Positions 1 through 6,737 of a stretch of DNA of 13,586 nt are shown here, piece by piece. Numbering within the stretch: the first letter of the stretch is position 1; each line of letters opens with the position of its first letter. The translations under genes were made by a program, and so were the position numbers. A model generated the notes under the pieces. That model worked only from the letters and a program-made list of their open reading frames with translations. It was not told where the DNA came from and did not search any database. Origin of the DNA: Coriobacteriales bacterium (lineage in GTDB: Bacteria > Actinomycetota > Coriobacteriia > Coriobacteriales > UBA8131); the NCBI GenBank assembly GCA_031286245.1, contig JAITUO010000048.1, positions 1 through 13,586 of the forward strand, given 5' to 3'.

Positions 1-65
1 ACAAACGATGGCTATCCGCCAGAGGTCTATAGGCAGATGTATTATCAAAAACTGGCATTGGCAGC

Positions 66-975
66 ATGATGAAGGTAGGAATCCTTACAGGGCTGACTGA
101 ACTAAACTTGACAACTCCAGTAACGGTTTTGTCTCCTCGCAGTCCATCCGGGGCAAAGAGTCACCCGCCGCATTGAAGCAATGGGTGCTTACAGATACGG
201 GGTACCAAACAAGCGCTGACGGTGCGTTTAAAACCAAGTCACGCCAAGACACAAAGACTGTGACAGTAAGAGACCCCTTGGGGTCTGTGATAGACAAAGT
301 CGATGTGGATATCAAGGTTGTGGCCTTTTGGTCAAAAAAGTATGCGGCCAGGGCCAAGGCCAAACGCTTTGAAGTGTTAGCCAAGGCATTAGATCTTGTG
401 GCCAACCCGTCTGCCTACAATAAGGCGACACACTTTGGGGCTGCTAAGTACGTAGACAACATCGTCTTTGACAAAAAGAGCGGCATCGTCATTGAGGACA
501 CAAGCAGTAAGCCCTGCTCAACGAGGCAGTCATCGCTGAAGCTGAGGAGTGTGACGGCTACTATCTGATCATCACTTCAGAGACTGACTGGCCTGATGGC
601 AAGATCATTGACACCTACCAGGGGCTCATGCGCATTGAGGAGGCTTTCAAGATCACCAAGTCTGACATCGCCGCCCGCCCGGTCTTTGTCTGGACGCCAG
701 AGCACATCGAAGCCCACTTCCTAACCTGCTTTATCGCTTTGACCATCCTTCGCCTGATCCAGTTTGATACCGGCTTTAAGTACTCCGCCTCATCAATCAT
801 CGAAGAGTTGAAGGCGATGTCAGGCACTAATGAGGACAGCAACATGTGGCTGTTTGACCACCGCAGTGACCTGTCTGACGAGTTATGCGCTTCAGTTGGC
901 ATTGATCTATCAAGAAGAAGGATGAGGCTTGAGGACATCAAAGCGGTCTTGGCTGGGGTAAATGAGAAAAGCTAA
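66..975 (+). pseudogene. IS1634-like transposase remnant, frameshifted
   Basis: This is the C-terminal half of a DDE transposase that resembles IS1634-family (IS4-type) elements. I recognise the family from its wording in three frames: an ILTGLTELN stretch (about 81-107), then NGFVSSQSIRGKES onward (122-508, including AFWSKKYAARAKAKR and NPSAYNKATHFGAAKYV), then EAVIAEAEECDGYYLI through RIEEAFKITKSDIAARPVFVWTPEHIEAHFL (about 520-975). The reading frame changes near 107-110 and again near 508-520, where the third frame has an upstream TAA at 508-510. At least two frameshifts therefore interrupt it, and it cannot make a full transposase. The N-terminal part, including the first catalytic Asp regions, is missing or lies before the window; positions 1-65 show no convincing homology. 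The conserved late Glu region (RIEEAFKITKSD) is retained. The family name comes from motif memory, not from a search. Confidence 0.8.
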
Positions 976-1309
976 CAACTCTACCACATCAAACAATCAG
1001 AGCAATCTAGTCTAATCATGCCTATCTACCAGTGGTTTTGCTAGGGTAGGAAACCAGTGAACTGCGGAAGTCTAGATATTATACATGATGACATGTCGGT
1101 TCCTGACATGATACTAGTTAAGTGATGAAACAATATTACTATTGTGCTAAGCAGTGGCATTTCTTAGGAAAGACATCGCTTGATAACAAGACAGAGTAGT
1201 ATTAGTATTACAACATAAGAAATTGCTTTATCAGTATATGAATAAAAAACTTATTATGAAATAGTTACCGTTTGACGATATCAATACGAACGTAGTGCAG
1301 GGGATTATT
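976..1309. other. Gene-free stretch with possible IS end and an inverted repeat
   Basis: No coding region is convincing here. The right end of the adjoining insertion sequence probably lies within the first 100 bases. The segment ending near CCAGTGAACTGCGGAAGT (about 1054-1071) could be its terminal repeat, but the left end is outside the window, so the match cannot be tested. A short inverted repeat, CATGTC/GACATG, lies at 1092-1110. The rest, to about 1290, is strongly AT-rich. I see no promoter with both boxes at good spacing before the next gene. Confidence 0.4.
1092..1110. repeat. Inverted repeat, 6-bp arms
   Basis: CATGTC (1092-1097) and GACATG (1105-1110) are perfect reverse complements separated by GGTTCCT. 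It could be a small hairpin or an operator half-site pair. No U-run follows, so it is not a typical intrinsic terminator. Chance is possible at this length. Confidence 0.35.
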
Positions 1310-1909
1310 ATGGTAATTATGAATTCAAAAGAGCCAAATCATAGGTACAAAAAACTGCTGTTGGCTTCGATTGTACTTACACTGGCAATTGGCTTGATGC
1401 CCTCTCAACTGCCAGCTCAAACTGAGGATGTTAACATCGGGCAAATACAACAGCTTACTGAAAGAATCAACTGCTATCCAAACATAGATCTTCCCGAGCT
1501 CTCCGATTACCAGAAAGTATTGGATAGAGTGAATGCCATGTATCCAACAGCGTGTCTCGGATTGAATCCACCAGAGGTTCGAGCAGTATTTGGATATCCA
1601 CCACTGGAAAACCTCTCTACGATTGAGCTTGTAAGAGAACTGGGAAGCTTGGAGGAGTTTGAGCAAGTTATGCTGCAGGATGCTCAAAGAGCAGAACAAT
1701 TGAATCTACTTGCTGCACTTGAGCACGAACAATTTCTCGAATCTATGGGTGATAGACCATATCACCGAGTTTATCTCTCAACTCCTGAGCAGTATTTTGA
1801 TGAGGAAAACCGGATGATCATAATTACCTGTAACAATGAGGAAGAAGGAATATACTTCCAAGCGACTTTTGGTGGGAGCAAATCACCCGATAAAACTCTA
1901 GATAACTGA
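1310..1909 (+). CDS. Putative exported protein of unknown function
   Basis: I do not recognise this 199-aa protein. The ATG at 1310 is preferred because AGGGG (1299-1303) lies six bases upstream; a GTG at 1295 and an ATG at 1319 are in frame but have worse spacing. The N-terminus has a positive stretch (HRYKK), a hydrophobic core (LLLASIVLTLAIGLM) and a small-residue region ending LPAQ, a good Sec signal peptide with cleavage near residue 32-33. The mature part is acidic, mostly helical in character and rich in Glu, Gln and Leu, with three Cys and no membrane segment or cell-wall anchor. No lipobox is seen. It stands alone between an IS remnant and a toxin-antitoxin pair, so it is probably an accessory gene. 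The clean reading frame and good ribosome site argue that it is real. It could be secreted or held at the membrane by an uncleaved signal. Confidence 0.6.
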   Translation: MVIMNSKEPNHRYKKLLLASIVLTLAIGLMPSQLPAQTEDVNIGQIQQLTERINCYPNIDLPELSDYQKVLDRVNAMYPTACLGLNPPEVRAVFGYPPLENLSTIELVRELGSLEEFEQVMLQDAQRAEQLNLLAALEHEQFLESMGDRPYHRVYLSTPEQYFDEENRMIIITCNNEEEGIYFQATFGGSKSPDKTLDN

Positions 1910-2215
1910 ACTGTTTCAAGTGTTTTTGACACTAATAACTAGTAGTGACAGGTGTCTAGTTAAGCCATATAATCGGATTAAGCCTCTTCAATCATATTCG
2001 TATTTCATGAGTAACGAATTACATTTCAATGGTGATTCACTACTTGTTTCTAATATATTCCCAAGCACTTTTTTCGGCACATTTACAAAAAAGTTAGGAG
2101 AAAGAATCGTGGAGATTCGGGGCGTCGACTGTTTTACACTTCTGGAGAGACGGAGATGCCACAAAATGGTAGACTATTCATGCAAACAGAAGTAAAACGT
2201 GGCAGGTGGTGGATA
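1910..2215. other. Gene-free stretch before the toxin-antitoxin pair
   Basis: An open frame exists here (1920-2195), but its composition and lack of a good start argue against a gene. A 28-codon frame from GTG 2109, preceded by AGGAG (2096-2100), is the only part with a ribosome-site-like sequence; I do not call it. Short inverted repeats are present near the start: AGTGT/ACACT (1919-1933) and TAACTAG/CTAGTTA (1936-1962). Neither is followed by a U-run. The promoter of the toxin-antitoxin operon should lie in this stretch, but I cannot place it with confidence. Confidence 0.4.
1936..1962. repeat. Inverted repeat TAACTAG/CTAGTTA
   Basis: Perfect 7-bp arms (1936-1942 and 1956-1962) are separated by 13 bases, about 30 bases after the stop of the exported protein. 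It may be a weak transcript-end hairpin or an operator. The AT-rich arms make a stable terminator unlikely. Confidence 0.3.
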
Positions 2216-2473
2216 ATGGCAATAAAGCAAAAAACAATTCAAGTCGCTACGAGGGTACCGGTTGAGATCAAAGAGCAAGCCTCGTTAGTGGCTAGCGAAT
2301 ACGGCCTCGGGTTAAGTGATGCTGTACGTATGTTCGTCACTCGTATAGCCAAGGAGAAGCGAATTCCACTAGACATCAGCAACCCGCTTGCTTCAATCTC
2401 AAGTTTTGACAAGCTATATCCTGAGTATCAAAGTTATATCAATGATGTTGCTGAGGGGTATCTACATGAATAG
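2216..2473 (+). CDS. RelB/DinJ-family antitoxin
   Basis: This 85-aa protein looks like the antitoxin of a type II toxin-antitoxin system. The N-terminal half has the ribbon-helix-helix pattern of RelB/DinJ proteins: a beta strand (TIQVATRVPVEIK), then EQASLVASEYGLGLSDAVRMFVTRIAKEKRIPLDI, where the YGL-LSDAVRMF-IPLDI wording is characteristic. This part would dimerise and bind the operon's own operator. The C-terminal tail (FDKLYPEYQSYINDVAEGYLHE) is the expected toxin-binding segment. The start at ATG 2216 is chosen because AGGTGGTGG (2204-2212) lies just upstream and the family N-terminus begins there; an in-frame ATG at 2156 would add 20 unrelated residues. Its stop overlaps the start of the toxin gene by eight bases, so the two are probably translationally coupled. 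By family rule, it should repress its own promoter. RelB/DinJ antitoxins are usually paired with RelE/YafQ toxins, but here the partner is MazF-like. Confidence 0.85.
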   Translation: MAIKQKTIQVATRVPVEIKEQASLVASEYGLGLSDAVRMFVTRIAKEKRIPLDISNPLASISSFDKLYPEYQSYINDVAEGYLHE

Positions 2474-2792
2474 GGGCGAGCTTTGGATAGGGGCAGAAAC
2501 AGGATATGCCTCAAAACCGCGACCAGCTCTGATTATACAATCAGATCGTTATTCAGACGATGAATCTGTTGTCACTTGCTTGGTTACATCATATGCTACT
2601 GATTCAACAGGCAATGACTATCGGGTAGATTTACCAAAAGACGAGCAAAATGACCTGAAGGTTGATAGCTTTGTCATGCTTGATAAAATTGTTGCCATTC
2701 CTCGTCAAAAGCTAGTTAAGCACATTGGCTCACTCAACTCAGAAAAGATGGAAGAGGTATATACCCGCCTAGTTGATTTTCTCGCTGAGTAA
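2466..2792 (+). CDS. MazF/PemK-family endoribonuclease toxin
   Basis: This 108-aa protein matches the MazF/PemK (CcdB-like barrel) fold, whose members cleave mRNA at short sequences and stop growth unless bound by the antitoxin. Family landmarks are all present: the RGELW start (residues 3-7), the KPRPALIIQSD strand (17-27, with Arg19 as the likely catalytic Arg), the CLVTSYATD segment (39-46, whose Thr41-Ser42 fits the conserved Thr/Ser position), the DSFVMLDKIVAIPRQKL block (67-83) and a final helix LNSEKMEEVYTRLVDFL. Length is normal for the family. The ATG at 2466 overlaps the antitoxin's last codons, and GAGGGG sits about eight bases upstream. The gene appears intact, so the toxin is likely functional and the locus should be under selection for both parts. 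Confidence 0.85.
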   Translation: MNRGELWIGAETGYASKPRPALIIQSDRYSDDESVVTCLVTSYATDSTGNDYRVDLPKDEQNDLKVDSFVMLDKIVAIPRQKLVKHIGSLNSEKMEEVYTRLVDFLAE

Positions 2793-2908
2793 CGCTTGAC
2801 TATCGTATGAGTCCTGTTCCTCCTCTCAGGCTATTACTAACAGCAAGAATACATTCACGATGCAACAACCGACATCCCGTCCATAAGCACTCAAAAAGCC
2901 ATGTTTTA

Positions 2909-2985
2909 GACGCATGTTCCTCGAAAACCGCAGAAAACGCTGCAACAGGCGTCCAAAAGTGGCACATTAAGAATGGTTTTGGACG
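2909..2985 (+). promoter_or_regulatory. Overlapping inverted repeats before the ATPase remnant
   Basis: Two inverted repeats share sequence. The first pairs 2909-2918 (GACGCATGTT) with 2944-2953 (AACAGGCGTC), with nine of ten positions matching. The second pairs 2950-2958 (CGTCCAAAA) with 2977-2985 (TTTTGGACG), nine of nine. The right arm of the first overlaps the left arm of the second by four bases, so in RNA the hairpins would compete. The right arm of the second touches the ribosome site GGAGG (2985-2989) of the downstream start at 2997. This geometry would suit translational or attenuation control, or a double operator. Function is inferred. Confidence 0.4.
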
Positions 2986-2996
2986 GAGGTTCTATT

Positions 2997-3696
2997 ATGA
3001 ATATTATTGGCCGCCAAAAGGAACAGATAGAGTTGAAGCATTACTTCAACTCAGGTAAGTCGGAATTGATAGCTGTTACTGATCGAAGACGCGTTGGTAA
3101 GACGTATCTAATCAAAGAGGTGTTCAAAGAGGAGATCACTTTCTATTTCACGGGATCAATCGACAAGCAGGTTACCAATGAGTTTTACTAAACCAAAAAA
3201 CGATGTGATGTATCGGCTTGTCGATTTATTCTCACTTTTTTGGTTGAAGTATGTAGAAAACAATAACACAAAAGATGAATATTTTTGGACCAATCGACTT
3301 GATGATGGAGGGCGTCGTGCTTGGAGTGGTCATGATTTCGAGCAACTGTGCTTGCACCATGTTAGTCAAATGAAGAACGAACTTGGGATTTCAGGCGTCT
3401 CGACAAGTGTCTATACTTGGCGGAGTATAAAGGCTCGGCCTGGAGTACAGATAGACCTGCTAATTGATCGAAAAGATGGAGTAATCAACTTATGTGAAAT
3501 GAAGTTCTCGTTGCATCCGATTTCCATAAGCAAACAAATTGACCAGGATCTTCAGCTAAAGAGATCAACCTTTCTCGCTGAAACAAACACGAGAAAAGCG
3601 ATCCATACAACAATGGTTACTACCTACGGTCTAACTGAGAGTGGCTACCGAGCAGCTGTACAATCCGAAGTAACCTTGGATGATCTATTTGACTGA
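2997..3696 (+). pseudogene. DUF234-type AAA ATPase, internally deleted
   Basis: Two pieces of one gene of the archaeal-type ATPase family (PF01637 ATPase domain followed by a DUF234 C-terminal region) survive. The first (ATG 2997 to TAA 3191) has the start MNIIGRQKEQIELKHYF and the P-loop region DRRRVGKTYLIKEVF; the family form is GRRRVGKT, so the first Gly has become Asp. The second (about 3178-3696, another frame) begins with TKPKNDVMYRLVDLFSLFWLKYVENN and ends with the nuclease-like stretch GVQIDLLIDRKDGVINLCEMKFS, which carries a D-x14-ExK pattern typical of restriction-like folds. Full members are about 450-480 residues; here roughly 230 are present, so some 200 or more central residues with the AAA sensor parts are gone, and the frame changes at the junction near 3175-3190. 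A strong ribosome site (GGAGG, seven bases from the ATG) remains. The C-terminal piece has its own ATG at 3178 and an intact frame, so a short product cannot be excluded. Confidence 0.8.
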
Positions 3697-3723
3697 GCAA
3701 TTACTACCAATCAATGCTGATGA

Positions 3724-3804
3724 TACCAATACGCGCAGCGTTTAACTATCCCTGTCTACACTGAAGATGGGACAACGATCATCGGAGAGTCTTCGTTTGG
3801 CTAA
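3724..3804 (+). pseudogene. Possible C-terminal remnant of a lost gene
   Basis: A 26-codon open stretch between stop codons reads YQYAQRLTIPVYTEDGTTII and then GESSFG before TAA. A beta-rich ending of the form PVY-x-EDG-x-T-x-IGE is common at the ends of some secreted or lipoprotein-like proteins. There is no start codon or ribosome site. I cannot name a family, and the match could be chance. Confidence 0.2.
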
Positions 3805-3933
3805 AGCTATAGGCTATTGACCTACCCACCACTCAACCTGAACTTCTCGACCATGACGACCTCGACAAATATGCATAAATACTTAACGTCAGCTCTACCG
3901 TGGTATATAACACGAGAGTGCCTGATACCGTCA

Positions 3934-3942
3934 TGCTACAAT
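3934..3942 (+). promoter_or_regulatory. Candidate extended -10 promoter element
   Basis: TGCTACAAT fits an extended -10 (TGn plus TACAAT, close to TATAAT). No good -35 is seen 16-18 bases upstream, which extended -10 promoters tolerate. It would give a leader of about 66 bases before the start at 4016, containing the GC hairpin at 3971-3986. Confidence 0.3.
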
Positions 3943-3970
3943 TAAATGTCTGAGCAGGAGCTTAGCAAGT

Positions 3971-3986
3971 GCCGCCAGATGGCGGC
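3971..3986 (+). repeat. GC hairpin in the leader of the polysaccharide operon
   Basis: GCCGCC (3971-3976) and GGCGGC (3981-3986) form a perfect 6-bp GC stem with an AGAT loop. It lies 29 bases before the start of the dehydratase gene. No U-run follows, so a terminator is unlikely. It could be a stable 5'-leader structure, a protein binding site or chance. Confidence 0.4.
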
Positions 3987-4015
3987 GATGGTCAGGATAC
4001 GAGGATAACTATCTC

Positions 4016-5869
4016 ATGAATGTCAGGCTAAATGGTAGGACGGTGTTCCTGATTCTCTGGGACATCGTAGCTACTTATGCTGCCTTCATATTAGCCACTG
4101 TCGGAACCAGTCAAGGGGACGCGATCTTTGTTACCACTGACTGGATTTTCTTATTCGGCATCGTTGCAGCAGTGAACTTCGGTGTCTTTGTCATTTTAAG
4201 GATGTATAACAATCTCTGGGAATACGCCTCTACTAATGAAATGCTACAGATTGTCTACGCCACCCTGGTCTCAGTACCAGTCGCAGCGATCATTCATTAT
4301 GTCGCCGGTTCCCGACTACCGATTCGAGTCTATCTGGTCGCCTGGTTCGTGTTAGTGGTGTTCATCGGTGGAGCCCGTTTTGCCTTCCGTTATTGGCGGC
4401 ACGGTAAACAGATGATCACCCAGAGACCAAAAACTGATGTCCGCAGACGGACGCTGATCGTTGGTGCTGGGGAGACTGGGTCACTGACCATCAACCGAAT
4501 GTCTGTTGGCGACTATTCTATGCAAGGGGTTCCGGTGGCTTGTGTCGATGACGACAAGGCCAAGCATGGTATGCGCATCCACAATGTCAAAGTCGTTGGC
4601 TCGACCGACATGATAATTGAACTGGTGAATAAGCTTTCTATCGAACAGATCGTGGTTGCCATCCCATCAGCTACCCCTGACCAGCGCCGACGTATCTATG
4701 ATATCTGCCTGATGACCGACTGCCGGTTACTGACCTTGCCCAATGTCCGCAATCTCAGGATGGAAGAGCTTGGTGGTGTGCAACTGAGAGAAGTGCAGTT
4801 GGCCGATCTGTTGTCACGCGATGAGGTTGTTCTTAATACCCGGCTGGTCAGTGGCTACCTGTCTAATCAGACTGTGTTGATCACCGGTGGTGGTGGGTCG
4901 ATCGGGTCAGAGCTGGCCCGTCAAGTCGCAATGATCGAACCAAATAGACTGGTGATCTTTGATATCTACGAAAACACTGCTCATGAGTTACTACTGGAAT
5001 TAAAAGAACGTTACCCGGAGATCGACGTCATAGTTGAGATCGGTTCGATCCGCGATCCACAACGATTGGAGAAACTGTTCAATGATTATCAGCCAGAGGT
5101 GGTCTTTCACGCTGCTGCTCACAAACATGTACCACTGATGGAGAGCAACCCCCGCGAAGCTGTCTTGAATAATGTGTTTGGTACCCTTAATGTCGCTGAA
5201 GCTGCAGTTCGCCATCAGGTCAGGCGTTTTATCCACATCTCAACCGACAAAGCTGTCAACCCAACATCGGTGATGGGAGCCACCAAACGATTAAGCGAGA
5301 TGATCATCCAACGCTACGCCCAGGTCTCATCCACAGTTTTCTCTGCTGTCCGCTTCGGAAATGTCTTAGGTTCCAACGGCTCAGTATTGCCGACCTTCCA
5401 GCGCCAGATCGCCGAAGGTGGCCCAGTGACAGTCACCCATCCCGATATTACTCGCTATTTCATGACCATCCCGGAAGCCTCGCGGCTGGTAATCCAGGCT
5501 GGTGGCATGGCCGCCGGCGGTGAGATTTTTATCCTGGAGATGGGCGAACCGTTGAAAATCGATGACCTGGCGCGCAACTTGATCAAACTTTCCGGTTTGA
5601 GCCCGGATACCGATATTGCTATTAAATATACGGGGCTGAGGCCGGGTGAGAAACTTTACGAAGAGCTTTTGATGGATAACGAAACCACTTTGCCAACCAG
5701 TGTTGCAGGTATCATGGTTTCATCTGCCCAACCGGAAAGCGCGGATGCTGTACAAGCCAAGCTGGAAGCTCTGAGAGCCAGTCTGGCGGCCGATGACCAA
5801 GCCATCATCACCTGTCTGGCCGAGCAGGTGCCGACATATAATGTGGATAAAAACAGGAGTCTGTTGTGA
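4016..5869 (+). CDS. Membrane NDP-sugar 4,6-dehydratase (PglF/CapD type)
   Basis: This 617-aa protein belongs to the long, membrane-anchored sugar-nucleotide dehydratase/epimerase family (PglF, WbpM, CapD). The best guess is a UDP-GlcNAc-type 4,6-dehydratase making a 4-keto-6-deoxy sugar for surface glycans. The first 125 residues hold four hydrophobic membrane segments. A first Rossmann-like domain follows (LIVGAGETG, 147-155). The catalytic short-chain dehydrogenase domain starts with the NAD-binding loop TGGGGSIG (290-297) and carries HAAAHKHVPLME (365-376) and STDKAVNPTSVMGATK (409-424). In that last motif the usual SDR Tyr is Met420 with Lys424 kept, and Asp411-Lys412 are present; this Met-x3-Lys form is normal for PglF-type dehydratases and points to a 4,6-dehydratase. 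Length is typical. GAGG (4001-4004) precedes ATG 4016. It is the first gene of the polysaccharide module, and its stop overlaps the permease start. Confidence 0.9.
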   Translation: MNVRLNGRTVFLILWDIVATYAAFILATVGTSQGDAIFVTTDWIFLFGIVAAVNFGVFVILRMYNNLWEYASTNEMLQIVYATLVSVPVAAIIHYVAGSRLPIRVYLVAWFVLVVFIGGARFAFRYWRHGKQMITQRPKTDVRRRTLIVGAGETGSLTINRMSVGDYSMQGVPVACVDDDKAKHGMRIHNVKVVGSTDMIIELVNKLSIEQIVVAIPSATPDQRRRIYDICLMTDCRLLTLPNVRNLRMEELGGVQLREVQLADLLSRDEVVLNTRLVSGYLSNQTVLITGGGGSIGSELARQVAMIEPNRLVIFDIYENTAHELLLELKERYPEIDVIVEIGSIRDPQRLEKLFNDYQPEVVFHAAAHKHVPLMESNPREAVLNNVFGTLNVAEAAVRHQVRRFIHISTDKAVNPTSVMGATKRLSEMIIQRYAQVSSTVFSAVRFGNVLGSNGSVLPTFQRQIAEGGPVTVTHPDITRYFMTIPEASRLVIQAGGMAAGGEIFILEMGEPLKIDDLARNLIKLSGLSPDTDIAIKYTGLRPGEKLYEELLMDNETTLPTSVAGIMVSSAQPESADAVQAKLEALRASLAADDQAIITCLAEQVPTYNVDKNRSLL

Positions 5870-6726
5870 GTGGCCTGCTGGAGCGCTTCTTTGGCCGTTT
5901 TCAACATGACTGGTTCATACTCACCAGCCTGGTCTCCAAGGACTTTAAGCTCAAGTATCGTCGCAGCGTCTTAGGCATCGCCTGGAGTGTATTGAATCCG
6001 CTGTTGATGATGTTCGTCATGGCGGCGGTGTTCACTTTTGTTTTTCGTGGCAATGCAACCACACAGCCATTTCCGGTCTATCTGATACTCGGCACCACAC
6101 TTTTTAACCTGATGAACTCTTCGACCACCAACGGTGCCAGCTCAATCATCAACTCTGCTGGTTTGATAAAAAAGATCCGCATCAACAAGATGATCTTCCC
6201 TCTCCAAAAAGTGGTATTCGAACTGGTCAGCTTTGCCCTGTCGTTGATCGCGGTTGTCATCGTTTTGGTGGTCTATCGCATCATGCCGACCTTCAATTTG
6301 CTGTTACTGCCATTACTGCTGGTCTACATGCTGTTATTCTGTGCCGGATTAAGCCTGCTGTTATCCGCACTGGCGGTATTCTTTACCGACATCATCTATC
6401 TTTGGGGAGTGATTATCGTCGCCTGGACCTATGGTACTCCACTGTTTTATCCCATCAACGCCTTGCCACCAGTGATGCTGACAGTCATGCAATTCAACCC
6501 GATGTACCACTACGTCACGTATTTCCGCTCCATCACAATGTGCTCAGTCCGACCGCGAGTATCCGAATTACTGAGTTGCATTGGTCAACAACAACTATGG
6601 CAACCAGCCTGGCAGCCTCCGGGATTGATTGAGAACCTGGTCTGTTTTGGCATAGCGATCATTACGTTTGGGATTGGTATGGCGGTATTCCGTGCCACTG
6701 AGAAGCGCTTCGTTTTATTTGTATAG
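5866..6726 (+). CDS. ABC-2 permease for polysaccharide export (Wzm/TagG type)
   Basis: This 286-aa protein is the membrane subunit of an ABC exporter of lipid-linked polysaccharide or teichoic-acid-like polymer. The N-terminal block SKDFKLKYRRSVLGIAWSVL followed by NPLLMMFVMAAVFTFVF is the family signature (amphipathic interface helix, then first membrane span). About six hydrophobic segments follow, and a late WTYGTPLFYPINALP block also matches the family. The start is GTG 5866, which overlaps the previous stop as GTGA; AGGAG (5855-5859) lies six bases upstream, so start and translational coupling are well supported. The ATPase partner begins 11 bases after the stop. The order dehydratase, permease, ATPase indicates a surface glycan route that synthesises a polymer inside and exports it whole. 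The exact polymer cannot be told from these genes; no glycosyltransferase lies in the window. Confidence 0.9.
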   Translation: MSGLLERFFGRFQHDWFILTSLVSKDFKLKYRRSVLGIAWSVLNPLLMMFVMAAVFTFVFRGNATTQPFPVYLILGTTLFNLMNSSTTNGASSIINSAGLIKKIRINKMIFPLQKVVFELVSFALSLIAVVIVLVVYRIMPTFNLLLLPLLLVYMLLFCAGLSLLLSALAVFFTDIIYLWGVIIVAWTYGTPLFYPINALPPVMLTVMQFNPMYHYVTYFRSITMCSVRPRVSELLSCIGQQQLWQPAWQPPGLIENLVCFGIAIITFGIGMAVFRATEKRFVLFV

Positions 6727-6737
6727 GCACTGAGAAA

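Larger units (their letters stand above)
3697..4015. other. Gene-free boundary between accessory and core DNA
   Basis: No full gene is present. A short coding-like tail lies at 3724-3804 (described separately). A candidate extended -10 and a GC hairpin lie near the right end and probably belong to the polysaccharide operon that follows. The base composition shifts from AT-rich on the left to balanced on the right, which suggests this is the edge of the accessory insertion. Confidence 0.4.

Noticed and set aside
1920..2195. Open frame of 91 codons between the exported protein and the toxin-antitoxin pair
   Set aside because: No ribosome site at its start, odd composition, and overlap with the antitoxin upstream region; no family wording.
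2807..3058. Open frame of 83 codons over the hairpin region and the ATPase start
   Set aside because: It runs through the inverted repeats and overlaps the better-supported ATPase start in another frame; the sequence is low in typical protein character.
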